Below, one piece after another: positions 24,001 through 53,292 of a stretch of DNA of 64,000 bases. The stretch lies in the NCBI GenBank assembly GCA_964035015.1, contig OZ036001.1, positions 13,140,595-13,204,594 on the forward strand, given 5' to 3'. Every line of letters begins with the position of its first letter. Position 1 is the first letter of the stretch. A model generated the notes under the pieces. It saw nothing but the letters and a program-made list of their open reading frames with translations, ran no database searches and was not told where the DNA came from. The position numbers and the translations under genes are program-made. This DNA is from Corallium rubrum (lineage: Eukaryota; Cnidaria; Anthozoa; Scleralcyonacea; Coralliidae).

Positions 24001-26867
24001 ATCCTCAGAAAAAGTTACATGAAAAAAGGACTAATGTAGTAAATAAATAGTTTCTGATGAACAGAGACTTTTGATATTTCTTTCTAACATATTTCAACCA
24101 TCTGAAGGTAGCAGCCCCCTGAAAGTAGCGAAAGGGCTACTAAATCCAAAAGTAATGGGGACTGTTACTTTCAGAATTCTTCACAGTAAGTCTTTCGATA
24201 ATTTGATACTTTGCCTTGGCAATGCCTTGGTAATTGTTTCTGCTGAGGAGAATAATGAAATCATTGTAGATTGCTTTGGCAATTACTTTGGCAAGCACAT
24301 CAGCAGTTCACTTGTAAAAGACTTGTTGTCCAGTGATGGATTTATAGGGGGTGCAGGGGGGTGCACACACTCCCTGGCCTTGGCCAAGGGGGGTGCAAAG
24401 GGATGCCAATTGCCATGTCAACAAATTTCTGGTGGGCTTCGCCCCCCTACCCCCCAGCCCCACCACCAGCCAGTCCCCTGGACCCTGCCGGGGGCTGTGT
24501 CCCCAGACCCCTGCTGTAGCTCCCTCGGCCACACTCCACACTGCCTCCCCGTGCCACAGGCCTGATCTCACTTCGCTCACTCAGCACCCCCTGGCAGTTG
24601 TAAATGCATACAGAAATGATTATTAATAAAAGGCAATTGCGAAAGTAGATTCTGTTTGACAAATTTCTCACAGTAGGACTTTGCGTTTTGTGTAATAATT
24701 TAAGTTTACAATGGAAGTTCAATTTTGCAAAGCACCTGTTTTATATGTTGCAAATGAGTCAAATCTGTTTGTTGGCAAGATTACGAATACAAAAAGAAAT
24801 GTATTTACGTTATTCGTTATTAACTAGTTTAATGTGATGTTATGATCGGAATGAACACACATTGTTTTTGGGAAAGGTATAACAATATCAGTGATGGGTG
24901 GAATTGCCTGGGCATTTTTTTTCACCAAGGCAAACCAGAAAAATCATAACTTGCCACAACAATTGCCTCGGCAATTGCTGAGTGCCAAGGCAAATAACGA
25001 GGACTGTGGCAAAATCTATCATGATGCTTTTTACACTGCTTTCCAAGGTTCAAATTAACTATTGAAAACTGGTTGGTGAATTTAAAAAAAGTTTCATCAA
25101 TATAATGCCTGCTTTCTACCGCCATTTTAAAATAGCCATCACATTTTCCACTCCAACACCATGAAACAGACATGAAACAATGACATGAAACAGAATGAAT
25201 AAAAACAGGATGACCTAATTTACATAACAAAGAAATGTTGATTGATCCACAGACCACTGATCTGGTTACCTTGCTATTCTTGACAACTTTTGGGAGACAG
25301 ATCACAATTCACAAGTAGTCACCAGGCTCTTGGCTTTGTCCAAAATGGTGGATATCCACCGCAGTACTGCTGACCACTTAATGTAAACTACTTCATGTAT
25401 GCTAATGTGAGACCAGCTCAGTGTTAGTACCTAGGCCTCTAGCTCTGAATATACCACCATATCAAGTCATTATTTTCGATTCGTGATTTTTATTAAAATC
25501 TGTGCTTTTGCATTCATTAAGTTTGTAATTTTGTTTGTGAATCACAAACCATTAATTCGAACCTTGCTCTCAATCATAAAACAACAACCCCAACTTACCG
25601 ATGCAGTTTGAAGCCATTCCATATCACCGATTACTGGCCAATCAAAATCCTTCTTACTTTCAGGCCTTTTACCCTTCTTTTCACCTGATTGCTTTTTAGT
25701 GGAACCATCGCCACCAACTTGAATAAACACAGGCACAGGATTCTCAATCGAAAGCTGTCTGACAATCGACGGAGCAGGAAAGCTCCTTCCCCTTCTGGTA
25801 AACACAGGTGTAATTCGACGGTTCTCAATAGTACCAGCCATATACCGTGATGGCAACAAGTCCCTTCCATATGAACACGCAGGGTAGTAAGTTCTTATAA
25901 CAGGTGTGTGTAACTGAATACGAGAAAATGAGCTTGGCAAAGTCCTTGACGTGCTTGTCTGTTGCTGATTACCAACAAAATTCCGTAGCATTTCAGACTG
26001 TTGCTGAAGTATCTGAGCCAATGCCAATGTCCGGCGAGCAGTTTGATGAATATTTGCACTAACTGTTGGTCTCGGTGGTGTTGAAACAGCTCCATTGCTA
26101 CTGGCATTTTCTCGTCGAATCCGCTCGTTAGCATTATCCAGTAAAGTCCTCTGGTTTGCAGATAAGAAAGAAAAGGTTGGATCGGTTGTAGGACTCAATG
26201 TGGTTTCACTAGAAAGGGGTCTTGTTCTGCCACTTGCCAAGTTACTGGCAGTATAAACCTGAGTCTCAGACATTACACTTTCATTTCCACTTCCATTTGA
26301 AGCTCTGCTTTGCGAAGTGCCACCTCTCGTTTCGATTAACCCAGGAAACATGTGAAAGTCACGGTTCCTCGTGTTTGTTTCGACTGGACTAGCCTCGCCA
26401 GAAGCCGTGGGCATCTGGTCGAGATACATCCGAAGTCGTCTGTACCTTCCGGAAGTACCAGGAGGGCGTCCGTTCAGTCTCTCCTGTAATTGTCTGGCGT
26501 AACTTCTGTCGCTACTCACCGAAAATGGCACTTCGTTGGTCCTCGTCGAGGACAGCTTCACTTTCCTCGGCGTCTTCGACACACATCGAACTCGATAAAC
26601 CAGTCCATTTTTCAGTAACACGCCGATATACCTCGGTCCGATCGCCACTTGTGCAATATCTCCATCTCGCGTCGCATCGCCACTCGTCAGACTTTCGACA
26701 TGAAAATCACTCAATGGCAAGTCTCTGTCGCAGTTTTCGCTTACCTCCTTTAGGCTGTGAGCAATACTGTCTTGAATCTTCTCTTTCGACTGTCCCTTCT
26801 TGCATTTTATGTACAAAATTTTCGGCTGAAAACTCCAAGAACCATCGCTGGCTTCGTCGTTAGCCAT
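3071..26867 (-). CDS. UBR5-like E3 ubiquitin ligase, N-terminal half, 10 exons, 3' part outside the window
   Basis: Joined exons in coding order: 26867-25599, 23358-23055, 20037-19887, 16433-16170, 13758-12758, 10764-10583, 8261-8096, 7519-7428, 5064-4953, 3254-3071. Each has an AG acceptor and GT donor and all phases agree, giving about 1241 residues before the left edge. UBR5 (hyd in Drosophila) is a large HECT-type ligase of the N-degron and chromatin pathways. Here I see the RCC1-like propeller region (GLVYRVRC near residue 97, GQLFEW near 446, GNCYWW near 572), the WDLSEIVFLED segment in exon 5, and a GNRNILHLC segment in exon 7. No UBA domain is visible and exon 1 is one 423-codon block, so a divergent paralogue is possible. 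Introns hold most of the long arrays and elements listed here. The UBR box, MLLE and HECT domain would lie left of position 1. Confidence 0.8.
4243..4536 (+). mobile_element. Family A TTAA palindromic element, left half only
   Basis: Starts TTAAAGTGCACATGAAACGA and continues through the TTTGTCTTATTTGAAAGAAC and TTGAGATATTTCAGTTTGTT blocks seen in full copies at 8785-9291 and 58365-58842. It stops at the palindrome centre (TTTGATAATAGC), where half of family B begins. Confidence 0.75.
4537..4813 (+). mobile_element. Family B palindromic element, right half only
   Basis: Closely matches the right arm at 20690-20966 (for example ATTTATCTCGGAATCGAACT, TAACGGTTTGTGTTTATC, GAGCGCTTTACAGAAATGAC). 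The left arm is absent; the junction with half of family A is at about 4536. Confidence 0.75.
4892..4919 (+). repeat. Poly-G tract
   Basis: 28 bases, all G except one T, lying 34 nt beyond the donor of UBR5-like exon 9. It is a candidate G-quadruplex on the plus strand (C-rich in the transcript). Confidence 0.85.
4953..5064 (-). CDS. UBR5-like exon 9
   Basis: Acceptor CTTTCACTAG and donor GTGAGA. It reads LNEKDVNGYTPFLLSL..., ending YLKEKEAT in phase 1. This aligns with the DARGMTPFMSAV segment of UBR5 that precedes the UBR box. Confidence 0.75.
5100..7345. repeat. 10-bp satellite (CATCCAATTC-type) that switches strand near 6805
   Basis: From 5100 to about 6800 the plus strand is a degenerate array of CATCCAATTC/CATCCAACTC/CATGCAACTT units in exact 10-bp (2 x 5) register. 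From about 6805 to 7345 it continues as the reverse complement (GATGGAGTTG units). Higher-order units of 30 and 50 bp are visible, for example around 5340-5540 and 6000-6180. It lies in the intron between UBR5-like exons 8 and 9. The long open frames through it come only from the periodicity. Confidence 0.95.
7428..7519 (-). CDS. UBR5-like exon 8
   Basis: Acceptor TTTGCAG and donor GTAAGT. It reads DEKDENKDDDISILQTLLKH and ends EIMGK in phase 0; the first codon is completed by the G at the end of exon 7. It corresponds to the acidic linker plus helix (HFILKLL region) of UBR5. Confidence 0.75.
7613..7821. mobile_element. Small palindromic element, TTAA/TTTA ends, AGGCCTGG termini
   Basis: The left end TTAAGGCCTGGCCAAACGCT mirrors the right end GAAAGCGTGTGACCAGGCCT. 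The interior is rich in GTTGAA/TTCAAC and self-complementary. About 209 bp, non-coding. Confidence 0.7.
7822..7980 (+). repeat. Dispersed repeat (GAGGTCTGTACGGGAAAGTA), copy 1
   Basis: Shares about 150 bp with 54563-54735 (same order, same strand), and its start resembles the last 55 bases of the window. It contains inverted pairs such as GTCTGTACGGGAAAGTATTT against AAATATTTTCC.GGACAGAC. No coding potential recognised. Confidence 0.7.
8096..8261 (-). CDS. UBR5-like exon 7
   Basis: Acceptor CGTTGCAG and donor GTAAATG. It reads ETSSFGHDII... with VSGNRNILHLCCSNLC, matching the CDGNRNILHACVSVC segment of UBR5, a distinctive match. It ends VLSAYKS in phase 1. Confidence 0.85.
8443..8610 (+). 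mobile_element. Family A TTAA element, truncated left half
   Basis: Begins TTAAAGTGCACATGAAACGA and decays after the TTGAGATATTTGAAATTAG block. Confidence 0.65.
8785..9291. mobile_element. Family A TTAA element, full palindromic copy
   Basis: TTAA at 8785-8788 and 9288-9291. The arms are mutual reverse complements for most of their length (left AAAATTAAGCTTGTCTTATT; right AATAAGACAAACTTAATTTT). The TTAA ends suggest piggyBac-type mobilisation; there is no transposase. Confidence 0.8.
9530..10125. mobile_element. Fold-back element with about 63-bp near-perfect inverted ends
   Basis: 9543-9604 (CCAGGGCCCTTATCTCCGCT and onward to CATGGGCTGGTCACG) is repeated in inverse at about 10047-10110. 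Weaker pairing continues outward (GGTCGTAATAGCCC against GGTTGGTAATAGCCGG). The 440-bp interior has no recognised gene. Confidence 0.75.
10583..10764 (-). CDS. UBR5-like exon 6
   Basis: Acceptor TCCCCGTAG and donor GTGAAT. It reads VFKQQSLVRAIQTG..., EVQKVLKNLE, then a lysine/glycine-rich patch ending GPVAVDK in phase 0. It matches the KQTLMQHILR...QYLMNLE segment of UBR5. Confidence 0.85.
10903..11740. repeat. Pentanucleotide array (ACAAC / CGACC / CGACA), then (ACCAC)n
   Basis: 5-bp register throughout. It starts as mixed CGACC/CGACA/CAACC units and turns into long pure (ACAAC)n runs at about 11306-11413 and 11484-11622. From 11660 it becomes (CACAC)n-type CCACA units. It lies in the intron between UBR5-like exons 5 and 6. 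The opposite strand is GT-rich; all long frames are shadows of the repeat. Confidence 0.95.
11745..11930. mobile_element. Short palindromic repeat between two arrays
   Basis: CACTTTCATAATGG at the left is mirrored by CTATTATGAAAGTG at the right, with AGCCTTTCTGGCCTCGTT and its complement inside. A related single arm (GGCCAGAAAGGCTTATTCAG, CGCTATTATGAAAGTG) occurs at 49960-50042. Confidence 0.6.
11937..12735. repeat. CCACACC-type minisatellite with CCACGCTACG units
   Basis: About 800 bp built from CACCACACC and CCCCACGCTACGCCACCA variants. A clean 17-bp subarray (CACCACACTACACCCCA type) is at about 12410-12485. It ends about 20 bp before the donor of UBR5-like exon 5, so on the transcript the GT-rich copy starts immediately after that donor. 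Confidence 0.95.
12758..13758 (-). CDS. UBR5-like exon 5
   Basis: Acceptor TGACTTCCAG and donor GTAAGT. It reads NESETGSLGS..., then WDLSEIVFLEDEQP with GVVVGTDGPHVIV, matching the WSLREVVFVEDVKN / GKVLKVDGAYVAV segment of UBR5. Next come VYYLGPSCEHLGDC, an acidic SSSDDDDDDEHD patch, and GSILLDSNGCFFPR, corresponding to the ILRDGNGTIYPM blade of UBR5. 1001 nt, ends in phase 1. It is the second largest exon and the best conserved. Confidence 0.9.
13881..14479. mobile_element. Dispersed element (GGAAAGTGGGCTCTGCCAAC), copy carrying a nested Mutator-like MITE
   Basis: The flanks match the element at 34158-34466 closely (CTCTGCCAACAAA, GTTTGGGGCGAGTCAGTCA, GGAAAGGGGCTCTGACTCGC). The copy here is interrupted by the 327-bp MITE at 13988-14314. 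Confidence 0.8.
13988..14314 (-). mobile_element. Mutator-like MITE, copy 2
   Basis: AACACCGCTGCCAAACG at the left and CGTTTGGCAGCGGTGTT at the right, flanked by the 9-bp repeats CGCGCAAGC (13979-13987) and CGTGCAAGC (14315-14323). The homologous empty site at about 34305 reads CGCGTAAGC once. Confidence 0.85.
14508..14970. mobile_element. Palindromic element, ATCTGAAAAATAGGACTGGA ends
   Basis: The left end is mirrored at 14937-14970 (TCCAGTCCTATTTTTCAGAT). The inner pair GGCGGCCATATTGGAGTGAC and GTCACTCCAACATGGCCGCC is also inverted. Confidence 0.75.
15043..15341. mobile_element. Family C palindromic element, copy 1
   Basis: ATAGATCATGGAAGGGGAAC at the left pairs with TTCCTCGTCTATTATCTAT at the right. 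The interior CGGAAACGAAGTTTCCACAA pairs with the complement near 15275. A second, less degraded copy is nested at 41321-41640. Confidence 0.75.
15342..15942. mobile_element. 600-bp dispersed repeat with nested TTAA palindrome, copy 1
   Basis: Near-identical, same orientation, to 57181-57740. It contains a TTAAGCATGCGACG...CGTCGCATGCTTAA palindrome (15442-15656). On the minus strand both copies keep an open frame of about 60 codons (EYIDLLKRSVFFY..., ending about 15705). Both copies carry the palindrome at the same place, so they share an ancestor that already had it. Confidence 0.75.
16170..16433 (-). CDS. UBR5-like exon 4
   Basis: Acceptor GTATGTTACAG and donor GTAAGC. It opens by completing Trp then GLLPGAERRDLEEKLSK, equivalent to WWGVVPFSQRKKMLEKA in UBR5, followed by VGDKVKLQKI. 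It ends in phase 2 (ISTVN plus two bases). Confidence 0.85.
16721..16796 (+). ncRNA. tRNA-like sequence (probable tRNA-derived SINE head or pseudo-tRNA)
   Basis: An A-box-like ACTCAATGGTAAGAGCG and a strong B box GGGTTCGAGTCC are correctly spaced. GTTCCAG pairs with CTGGAGC as an acceptor stem, and TCCAG/TTGGA encloses a 7-base loop TTGGCAT (anticodon position GGC). The T stem is mostly wobble pairs, so I do not call it a functional tRNA. Confidence 0.5.
17040..17660. mobile_element. Fold-back block
   Basis: 17060-17190 (CCTAGCCTAGTTTTTAGGCC; AGGCCTAGCAACATT) is partly mirrored by 17552-17645 (AATGTTGCTAGGCCTT; GACCTAGAAACTAGGCTACG). The arms are imperfect. No gene recognised inside. Confidence 0.5.
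18029..18091. repeat. (AT)n microsatellite
   Basis: About 31 uninterrupted TA units, flanked by GCGCAGTA and TACTGCGC, so the whole tract is a palindrome. Confidence 0.95.
19092..19170. repeat. Short GC-rich hairpin cluster
   Basis: CGAATACCCCGC and GCGGGGTATTCG alternate, giving two stacked hairpins. Confidence 0.6.
19458..19571. repeat. 114-bp near-perfect palindrome
   Basis: ATCATTTATAGACC pairs with GGTCTATAAATGAT, and GGGGAATTCGATGAAATATT pairs with AATATTTCATCGAATTCCCC. Confidence 0.8.
19887..20037 (-). CDS. UBR5-like exon 3
   Basis: Acceptor TTGTCTTAG and donor GTAAGT. It reads DCKPGQPPSLIQEL... then VGASIVSLDCHEFYSAV and GNCYWW, matching GERIVSLHCCALYTCA and SLYWWG of the UBR5 propeller. 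It ends in phase 2 within the second Trp of the WW pair. Confidence 0.85.
20169..21551. mobile_element. TTAA element with TTAAGGTAGCAA ends, enclosing family B palindrome
   Basis: The left end TTAAGGTAGCAATAGGG mirrors the right end CCCTGTTGCTACCTTAA. Inside, 20268-20966 is family B with arms of about 300 bp (ACCGTTAAT... mirrored by ATTAACGGTTTG). The remaining 570 bp is AT-rich and non-coding. Confidence 0.75.
21548..22330. mobile_element. TTAA palindromic element with TTAAAGTGTCACT ends
   Basis: Arms of about 150 bp: TTAAAGTGTCACTGTGATGA mirrors TCATAATGACACTTTAA, and ATATCTCATCTCGTTCAAGA mirrors TCTTGAACGAGATGAGATAT. It shares the TTAA at 21548-21551 with its left neighbour. Confidence 0.8.
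22362..22956. mobile_element. TTAA element with GGTGGCTCCCTA ends
   Basis: TTAAGGTGGCTCCCTATAG at the left, CGTAGGGAGCCACCCTAA at the right (the TTAA has decayed to CTAA). It interrupts family A sequence on both sides. Confidence 0.75.
23055..23358 (-). CDS. UBR5-like exon 2
   Basis: Acceptor TTCATTTCAG and donor GTTGGT (weak). It reads GKDVKFTKIVAM, FVLITDSGQLFEW, CLIATSGIRASVLTTSG and CTFYDKLVK, matching FICIGALYSELLAVSSKGEL and VLLSANSIRATVATENNKVA of UBR5. Starts in phase 0, ends in phase 1. Confidence 0.85.
23359..25598. other. Intron between UBR5-like exons 1 and 2
   Basis: Contains an inverted-end element (23635-24183) and a GC-rich stretch at 24340-24590 with GGGGGTGCAGGGGGGTGCAC-type repeats. 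24600-25598 shows nothing recognisable except TTGCCTTGGCAATT-type short palindromes near 24210 and 24960. Confidence 0.6.
23635..24183. mobile_element. Element with AGAATTC...AAAAGTAACAG inverted ends
   Basis: AGAATTCCAAAAAGTAACAG at the left mirrors CTGTTACTTTCAGAATTCT at the right. Inner pairs such as GTAGTGCCCCCCTGAAAATA against complement-like GTAGCAGCCCCCTGAAAGTA are also visible. Confidence 0.6.
25599..26867 (-). CDS. UBR5-like exon 1, with start codon
   Basis: The ATG at 26867-26865 lies in AAATATGG (A at -3, G at +4) and is the only in-frame ATG near the start of a frame that stays open upstream to 26990. It reads MANDEASDGSWSFQPKILYI..., then LKEVSENCDRDLPLSDF and VAIGPRYIGVLLKNGLVYRV, matching VLEQATIKQCVVGPNHAAFL of UBR5 in spacing. 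About residues 130-390 are Ser/Thr/Arg-rich linker with no recognised UBA. It ends DMEWLQTAS in phase 0 (compare LGEDLQWWPDKDG). Confidence 0.85.
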
Positions 26868-27247
26868 ATTTTTCAGATTACATGCGACGGCGGAAATGAC
26901 TAGACAACATCCTTCAAACGAACATTTCCGACATTTCTGAACATTTCTGCAGAGTCTGCAGAGTTCTGAAAAATCGGTAAAACGCGGCACAGAAGCGATA
27001 AAAGCGTCTTTTTATTTTTGTCTCAAACCCATATTCAAGTTTTTACCTACTTCATTAGCGATTTAGCGTGAAAAATAGTATTGATTGGCAGGACTGGACC
27101 GATTGACGATTGACGACATTCGGAAACGACGTTTGGTGCATCCTTTTTATTACTCACAAAGCGGCTGGTTTTCTCATACTTAGGCTCCAAACAAACACTC
27201 ATCCGTGATTATATAACTCCCCACTGATCTCAATAAAACTCTATGTC

Positions 27248-27838
27248 TACGTGACCACGTCTACGTCTACGTGACTACGTCTACGTCCACGTCTACGTCT
27301 CTATGTCTATGTCTGTGTCTGTGTCTGTGTCTGTGTCTGTGTCTGTGTCTGTGTCTGTGTCTGTGTCTGTGTCTGTGTCTGTGTCTGTGTCTGTGTCTGT
27401 GTCTGTGTCTGTGTCTGTGTCTGTGTCTGTGTCTGTGTCTGTGTCTGTGTCTGTGTCTGTGTCTGTGTCTGTGTCTGTGTCTGTGTCTGTGTCTGTGTCT
27501 GTGTCTGTGTCTGTGTCTGTGTCTGTGTCTGTCTCTGTGTCTGTGTCTGTGTCTGTGTCTGTGTCTGTGTCTGTGTCTGTGTCTGTGTCTGTGTCTGTGT
27601 CTGTGTCTGTGTCTGTGTCTGTGTCTGTGTCTGTGTCTGTGTCTGTGTCTGTGTCTGTGTCTGTGTCTGTGTCTGTGTCTGTGTCTGTGTCTGTGTCTGT
27701 GTCTGTGTCTGTGTCTGTGTCTGTGTCTGTGTCTGTGTCTGTGTCTGTGTCTGTGTCTGTGTCTGTGTCTGTGTCTGTGTCTGTGTCTGTGTCTGTATCC
27801 ATGCCCGTGTCTACGTCTACGTCCACGTCTACAGTGGA
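27248..27838. repeat. (TGTGTC)n array bordered by CTACGT repeats
   Basis: Roughly 80 hexamer units, interrupted once by a GTCTCT variant near 27530. CTACGT/CCACGT units border it at 27250-27300 and 27805-27832. It starts about 440 bp upstream of the UBR5-like start codon. Confidence 0.95.
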
Positions 27839-27870
27839 GTTTATATAGGGATCAGTAGTGCTGCCTAGCC

Positions 27871-28192
27871 TCCTCCACAGGCAACTCTGTGTCTTCCAAG
27901 ATGTGTGAGGCTGTGAGCTGATTTATCCACTGCGGCATAATATTTAGCTGACTCTGCTAGCTAGCTGACGCAGTGAGCTGACAGATCTGACATGAGCTGA
28001 TTATGGATTATAATGTCCCCTTCTCCGTCGTCCAATCCGGCTTTCTCAAATCCTATCTATCCCCCACAACTCCCCATTTTCCCAGACACAGTCGCCTAAT
28101 AATTATAATTGTCAGTTAGCTATAAATAATGCCCGAATAAATCAGCTCACACAATCTGGCAAGACACAGACGGTTGCCTGCGAAGGAGGCTA
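27871..28192. mobile_element. hAT-like MITE
   Basis: Ends CTAGCCTCCTCCACAGGCAA and TTGCCTGCGAAGGAGGCTAG, plus the inner GAGCTGATTTA mirrored by TAAATCAGCTC. Flanked by GTGCTGC on both sides (7-8 bp direct repeat). No coding capacity. Confidence 0.75.
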
Positions 28193-28242
28193 GGTGCTGC
28201 CCAAAAATGTGTCCCCATTTTCATTTTCAAAATGGCGGCATT

Positions 28243-28665
28243 TGAGCAAAAGTTTCCGGATTCGTAAATGTTTCCGGATTCACTTCGTACCAAGTATTTG
28301 GATTCGTTAGGCGTTTACACTACAACAATATTCGAAGATTCGGCCCTTTACACTAAACTCGGAATTCCTTTAATTCAGTTAATATGTTGACCATGTTAGT
28401 TCCACCGCAAACTCACATGCATTACTACGAGCGGAAGAACATCCGAATTCATCGGAATATCCGTTCACACTACGTAATATTCTCTAGGATTCAAAAGTAT
28501 TCGGATACGAATACTTCTACATTTTTTCCGGATTCGAAATATCTGGATACGTGATCAAACCGGAAAGATTTTATTCCGGATTCAGTTCATTCTTTTGTGG
28601 TGTAAACGGCCAAACGAATCCAGTACTAAAACGTTCCGGATTCGTCACGAATCCGAAAACTTTTG
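28243..28665. mobile_element. Fold-back region rich in TTCCGGATTCG
   Basis: GAGCAAAAGTTTCCGGATTC at the left mirrors GAATCCGAAAACTTTTGCTC at the right. Many CGGATTCG/CGAATCCG words inside suggest a degenerate palindrome. Confidence 0.65.
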
Positions 28666-30146
28666 CTCTAGTGTAAACGGGGTTTTGTGTCGCCAACGGT
28701 CATCACCGGGCAAAGACATGGCGGACATGTAGACCTAAAGTATGTATGGTCAACAAGAAACTATTTCTTAAAAGAAATAGCTGTTTCGTTCCGGTCAGTG
28801 GTTTATGAGGGTCTGTTTCAACAGCAATGACGAATTTTAGCTCAACTAATTATTTTCCCCATGTAGACTGGCGCGACAATTTTTACTACGCGCCTGCGTT
28901 TCATACAACAAATTTAATTTAGACAATTTTTGTTTTGCATATAAACAAACTAGAAATATGCTGAAGCGAGAAGATTCTAATAAACTACAAAAAAATAATT
29001 TAAGCTTCGTCTAATAAAACGAACACACATTTCGGACGTTGTACCGTCTGATCATGACGGATTACTCTCTCCTCCGCAGTCCTGAGGGCAGGCTCTATTG
29101 ATTATTTCAGGTTATTCGCAGTCGCATAAATTCGACTGAATTTAAATGTGACGTGTAGCGGTCTCGCGATTTTCGTGAGAGCGCAATTGTTTTGGCAACG
29201 TAAATCTTCTATTCAGTAGCAATACTCTTCTGACCGTCTATAGGAGGAAAATAAAACGTTACCAAAATCAAAATAAATTTTTAGGGGAGTCCGGGGGCAT
29301 GCTCCCCCGGGAAATTTTGAATCGAGAGTCGCTGAAATGCCATTTCCTGGCTTTTGGAGGAAGATTTTACAGACTCTAAAGGTTAATTAAAAAACGTCAT
29401 ATAAAATACTCAAAACACGCAAACGTGACATAGATACTCAAAATGCATACATTCAGTAGATTGAATACACCGTTTACAGTTTATTTCCTGACACAATTGA
29501 TATTGCATCAGTTTTGTAGTTACATGTCTGTTGTTTTATATCAAAAGGGGGGAGCCGCGGCTCCCCCGGCTCCCCCCCGGCTTACGTCCTTGTTGGTGCA
29601 CAGGAACAATGAAATGGCGGCCATGTTGGTGCACAATCTCAATTATCCTATGGGAATATAACTCTATTCTTATTCAAATATTTTGTATTGTTTCACCACC
29701 CCAACGAGGCCAGCGATCACGTGAGTGAAAACCGAGAATAGAAATATTTTATTTGACACTTAATTTTTAAACCTTTTTTCAAAAGTTCGAAAAACACCCA
29801 AAAATCGATGAAAAAGTAAAGGCTAACTCGCCATGCATGCAGTGGGTCAGGTTAGCCGTCATAGCGTATAAAGTGGGCGTTAAACTCTGTTTCTTACTAG
29901 AGTTAGGGTTTTATTTGGGTTAGCTTTCATAAGCTAATCACAAAGGCAGCCATCTTAAATAAGACCTTGGTGCCTTGGTTACCATATTCCTTATTCTGCC
30001 CCCCCCCCCCAGCCCCCGCAGGCATCTCGAATTTCTATGAGAGTCGGGTGCATGGTCAATGTATTTGTAACGTCTTTGCTAGTATTTACCATAATCTAGT
30101 ACTCATCTTCGACTGCAATGAGAGAAAGCCAGTTCTACACAATATT

Positions 30147-30154
30147 ATGTCGCC

Positions 30155-30158
<4 letters not shown>
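30147..30158 (+). promoter_or_regulatory. Three-codon upstream ORF overlapping the start codon
   Basis: ATG TCG CCA TGA: its stop overlaps the main start as ATGA. If the transcript includes it, ribosomes would terminate exactly at the main start. Confidence 0.4.
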
Positions 30159-52619
<22,461 letters not shown>

Positions 52620-52644
52620 TAAGAGGAATTTTTTAAGAATTGAC

Positions 52645-53124
52645 AAAGGCCTACGCTAAACGTCGCAAAACAGACCGGCGAATTTAATTCGAATTAACTT
52701 CGTCGGTAATGCGACATCGAGTTCAACGTGGAATTTCAGTCGAATATAATTGTTTTTACTTGGACTCGTGGAGCTTGAAAACGATTGCTTGAGTAAACAT
52801 GACGCCGAATTGTCACAAACAGAAGAGAAACGCGACGATAATTCGTCGTGTAACTCGAACACGCATTATCCGTTGGACTCAGACGAATTTAATTGCCGAG
52901 ACGAATTTAATTCGTGTGTCGAATTTAACTCATTCCCGTCCGAGGGCTTCCCCAGAGGTGAACAAAACCGTCTGGCGTTAGCCAGAAAAAAATACTAAAC
53001 ACCAATTCGGACAGGAAACAGTTAATCGAGTTATACGTCGCAGTTTCGTCGAATAAAATTCAAACAATTAAATTCGTCTGAGTTCAATTCGTCCATTGCA
53101 TGTGAGACGTTTAGCGTAGGCCTA
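52645..53124. mobile_element. Inverted-end element in the LRRC74-like 3' flank
   Basis: AAAGGCCTACGCTAAACGTC mirrors GACGTTTAGCGTAGGCCT. The interior is rich in GAATTTAATTCG palindromes and holds GTCTGGCGTTAGCCAGA. Confidence 0.8.
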
Positions 53125-53292
53125 TTAAAGAGGAAACTTCAGTCGGTTACCAATGAATTACTTTTAAATAGAAGTCCCTTCGATGTAATGTTTGAAAATA
53201 TTAATATTACAGTTTTACGATATCTACTCTCGTAGAGAATTCCCATGTAAAGGTAAGGTGAAATTCATCCCTCTCTTCCCAGTAAAATCCCC

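Larger units (their letters stand above)
26868..30154. promoter_or_regulatory. Head-to-head intergenic region between the two large genes
   Basis: 3.3 kb separates the two start codons. It holds a TGTGTC array (27300-27800), a small hAT-like element (27871-28192), a TTCCGGATTC-rich fold-back (28243-28665), a GC-rich stretch at 29280-29310 and 29550-29585, and a TATAAAG box candidate at 29868, about 285 nt upstream of the right-hand ATG. Transcription starts cannot be placed. Confidence 0.5.

Noticed and set aside
24071-24565. 164-codon frame at 24071-24565
   Set aside because: It begins inside an inverted-end element and runs into a GC-rich repeat; no homology recognised and no exon signals.
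26868-26990. N-terminal extension of the UBR5-like protein (RFTDFSELCRLC...)
   Set aside because: The frame is open but has no ATG; UBR5 homologues begin close to the MANDEASDG position.
27271-27858. LCLC / DTDT / SVSV frames
   Set aside because: Hexanucleotide repeat read in three frames.
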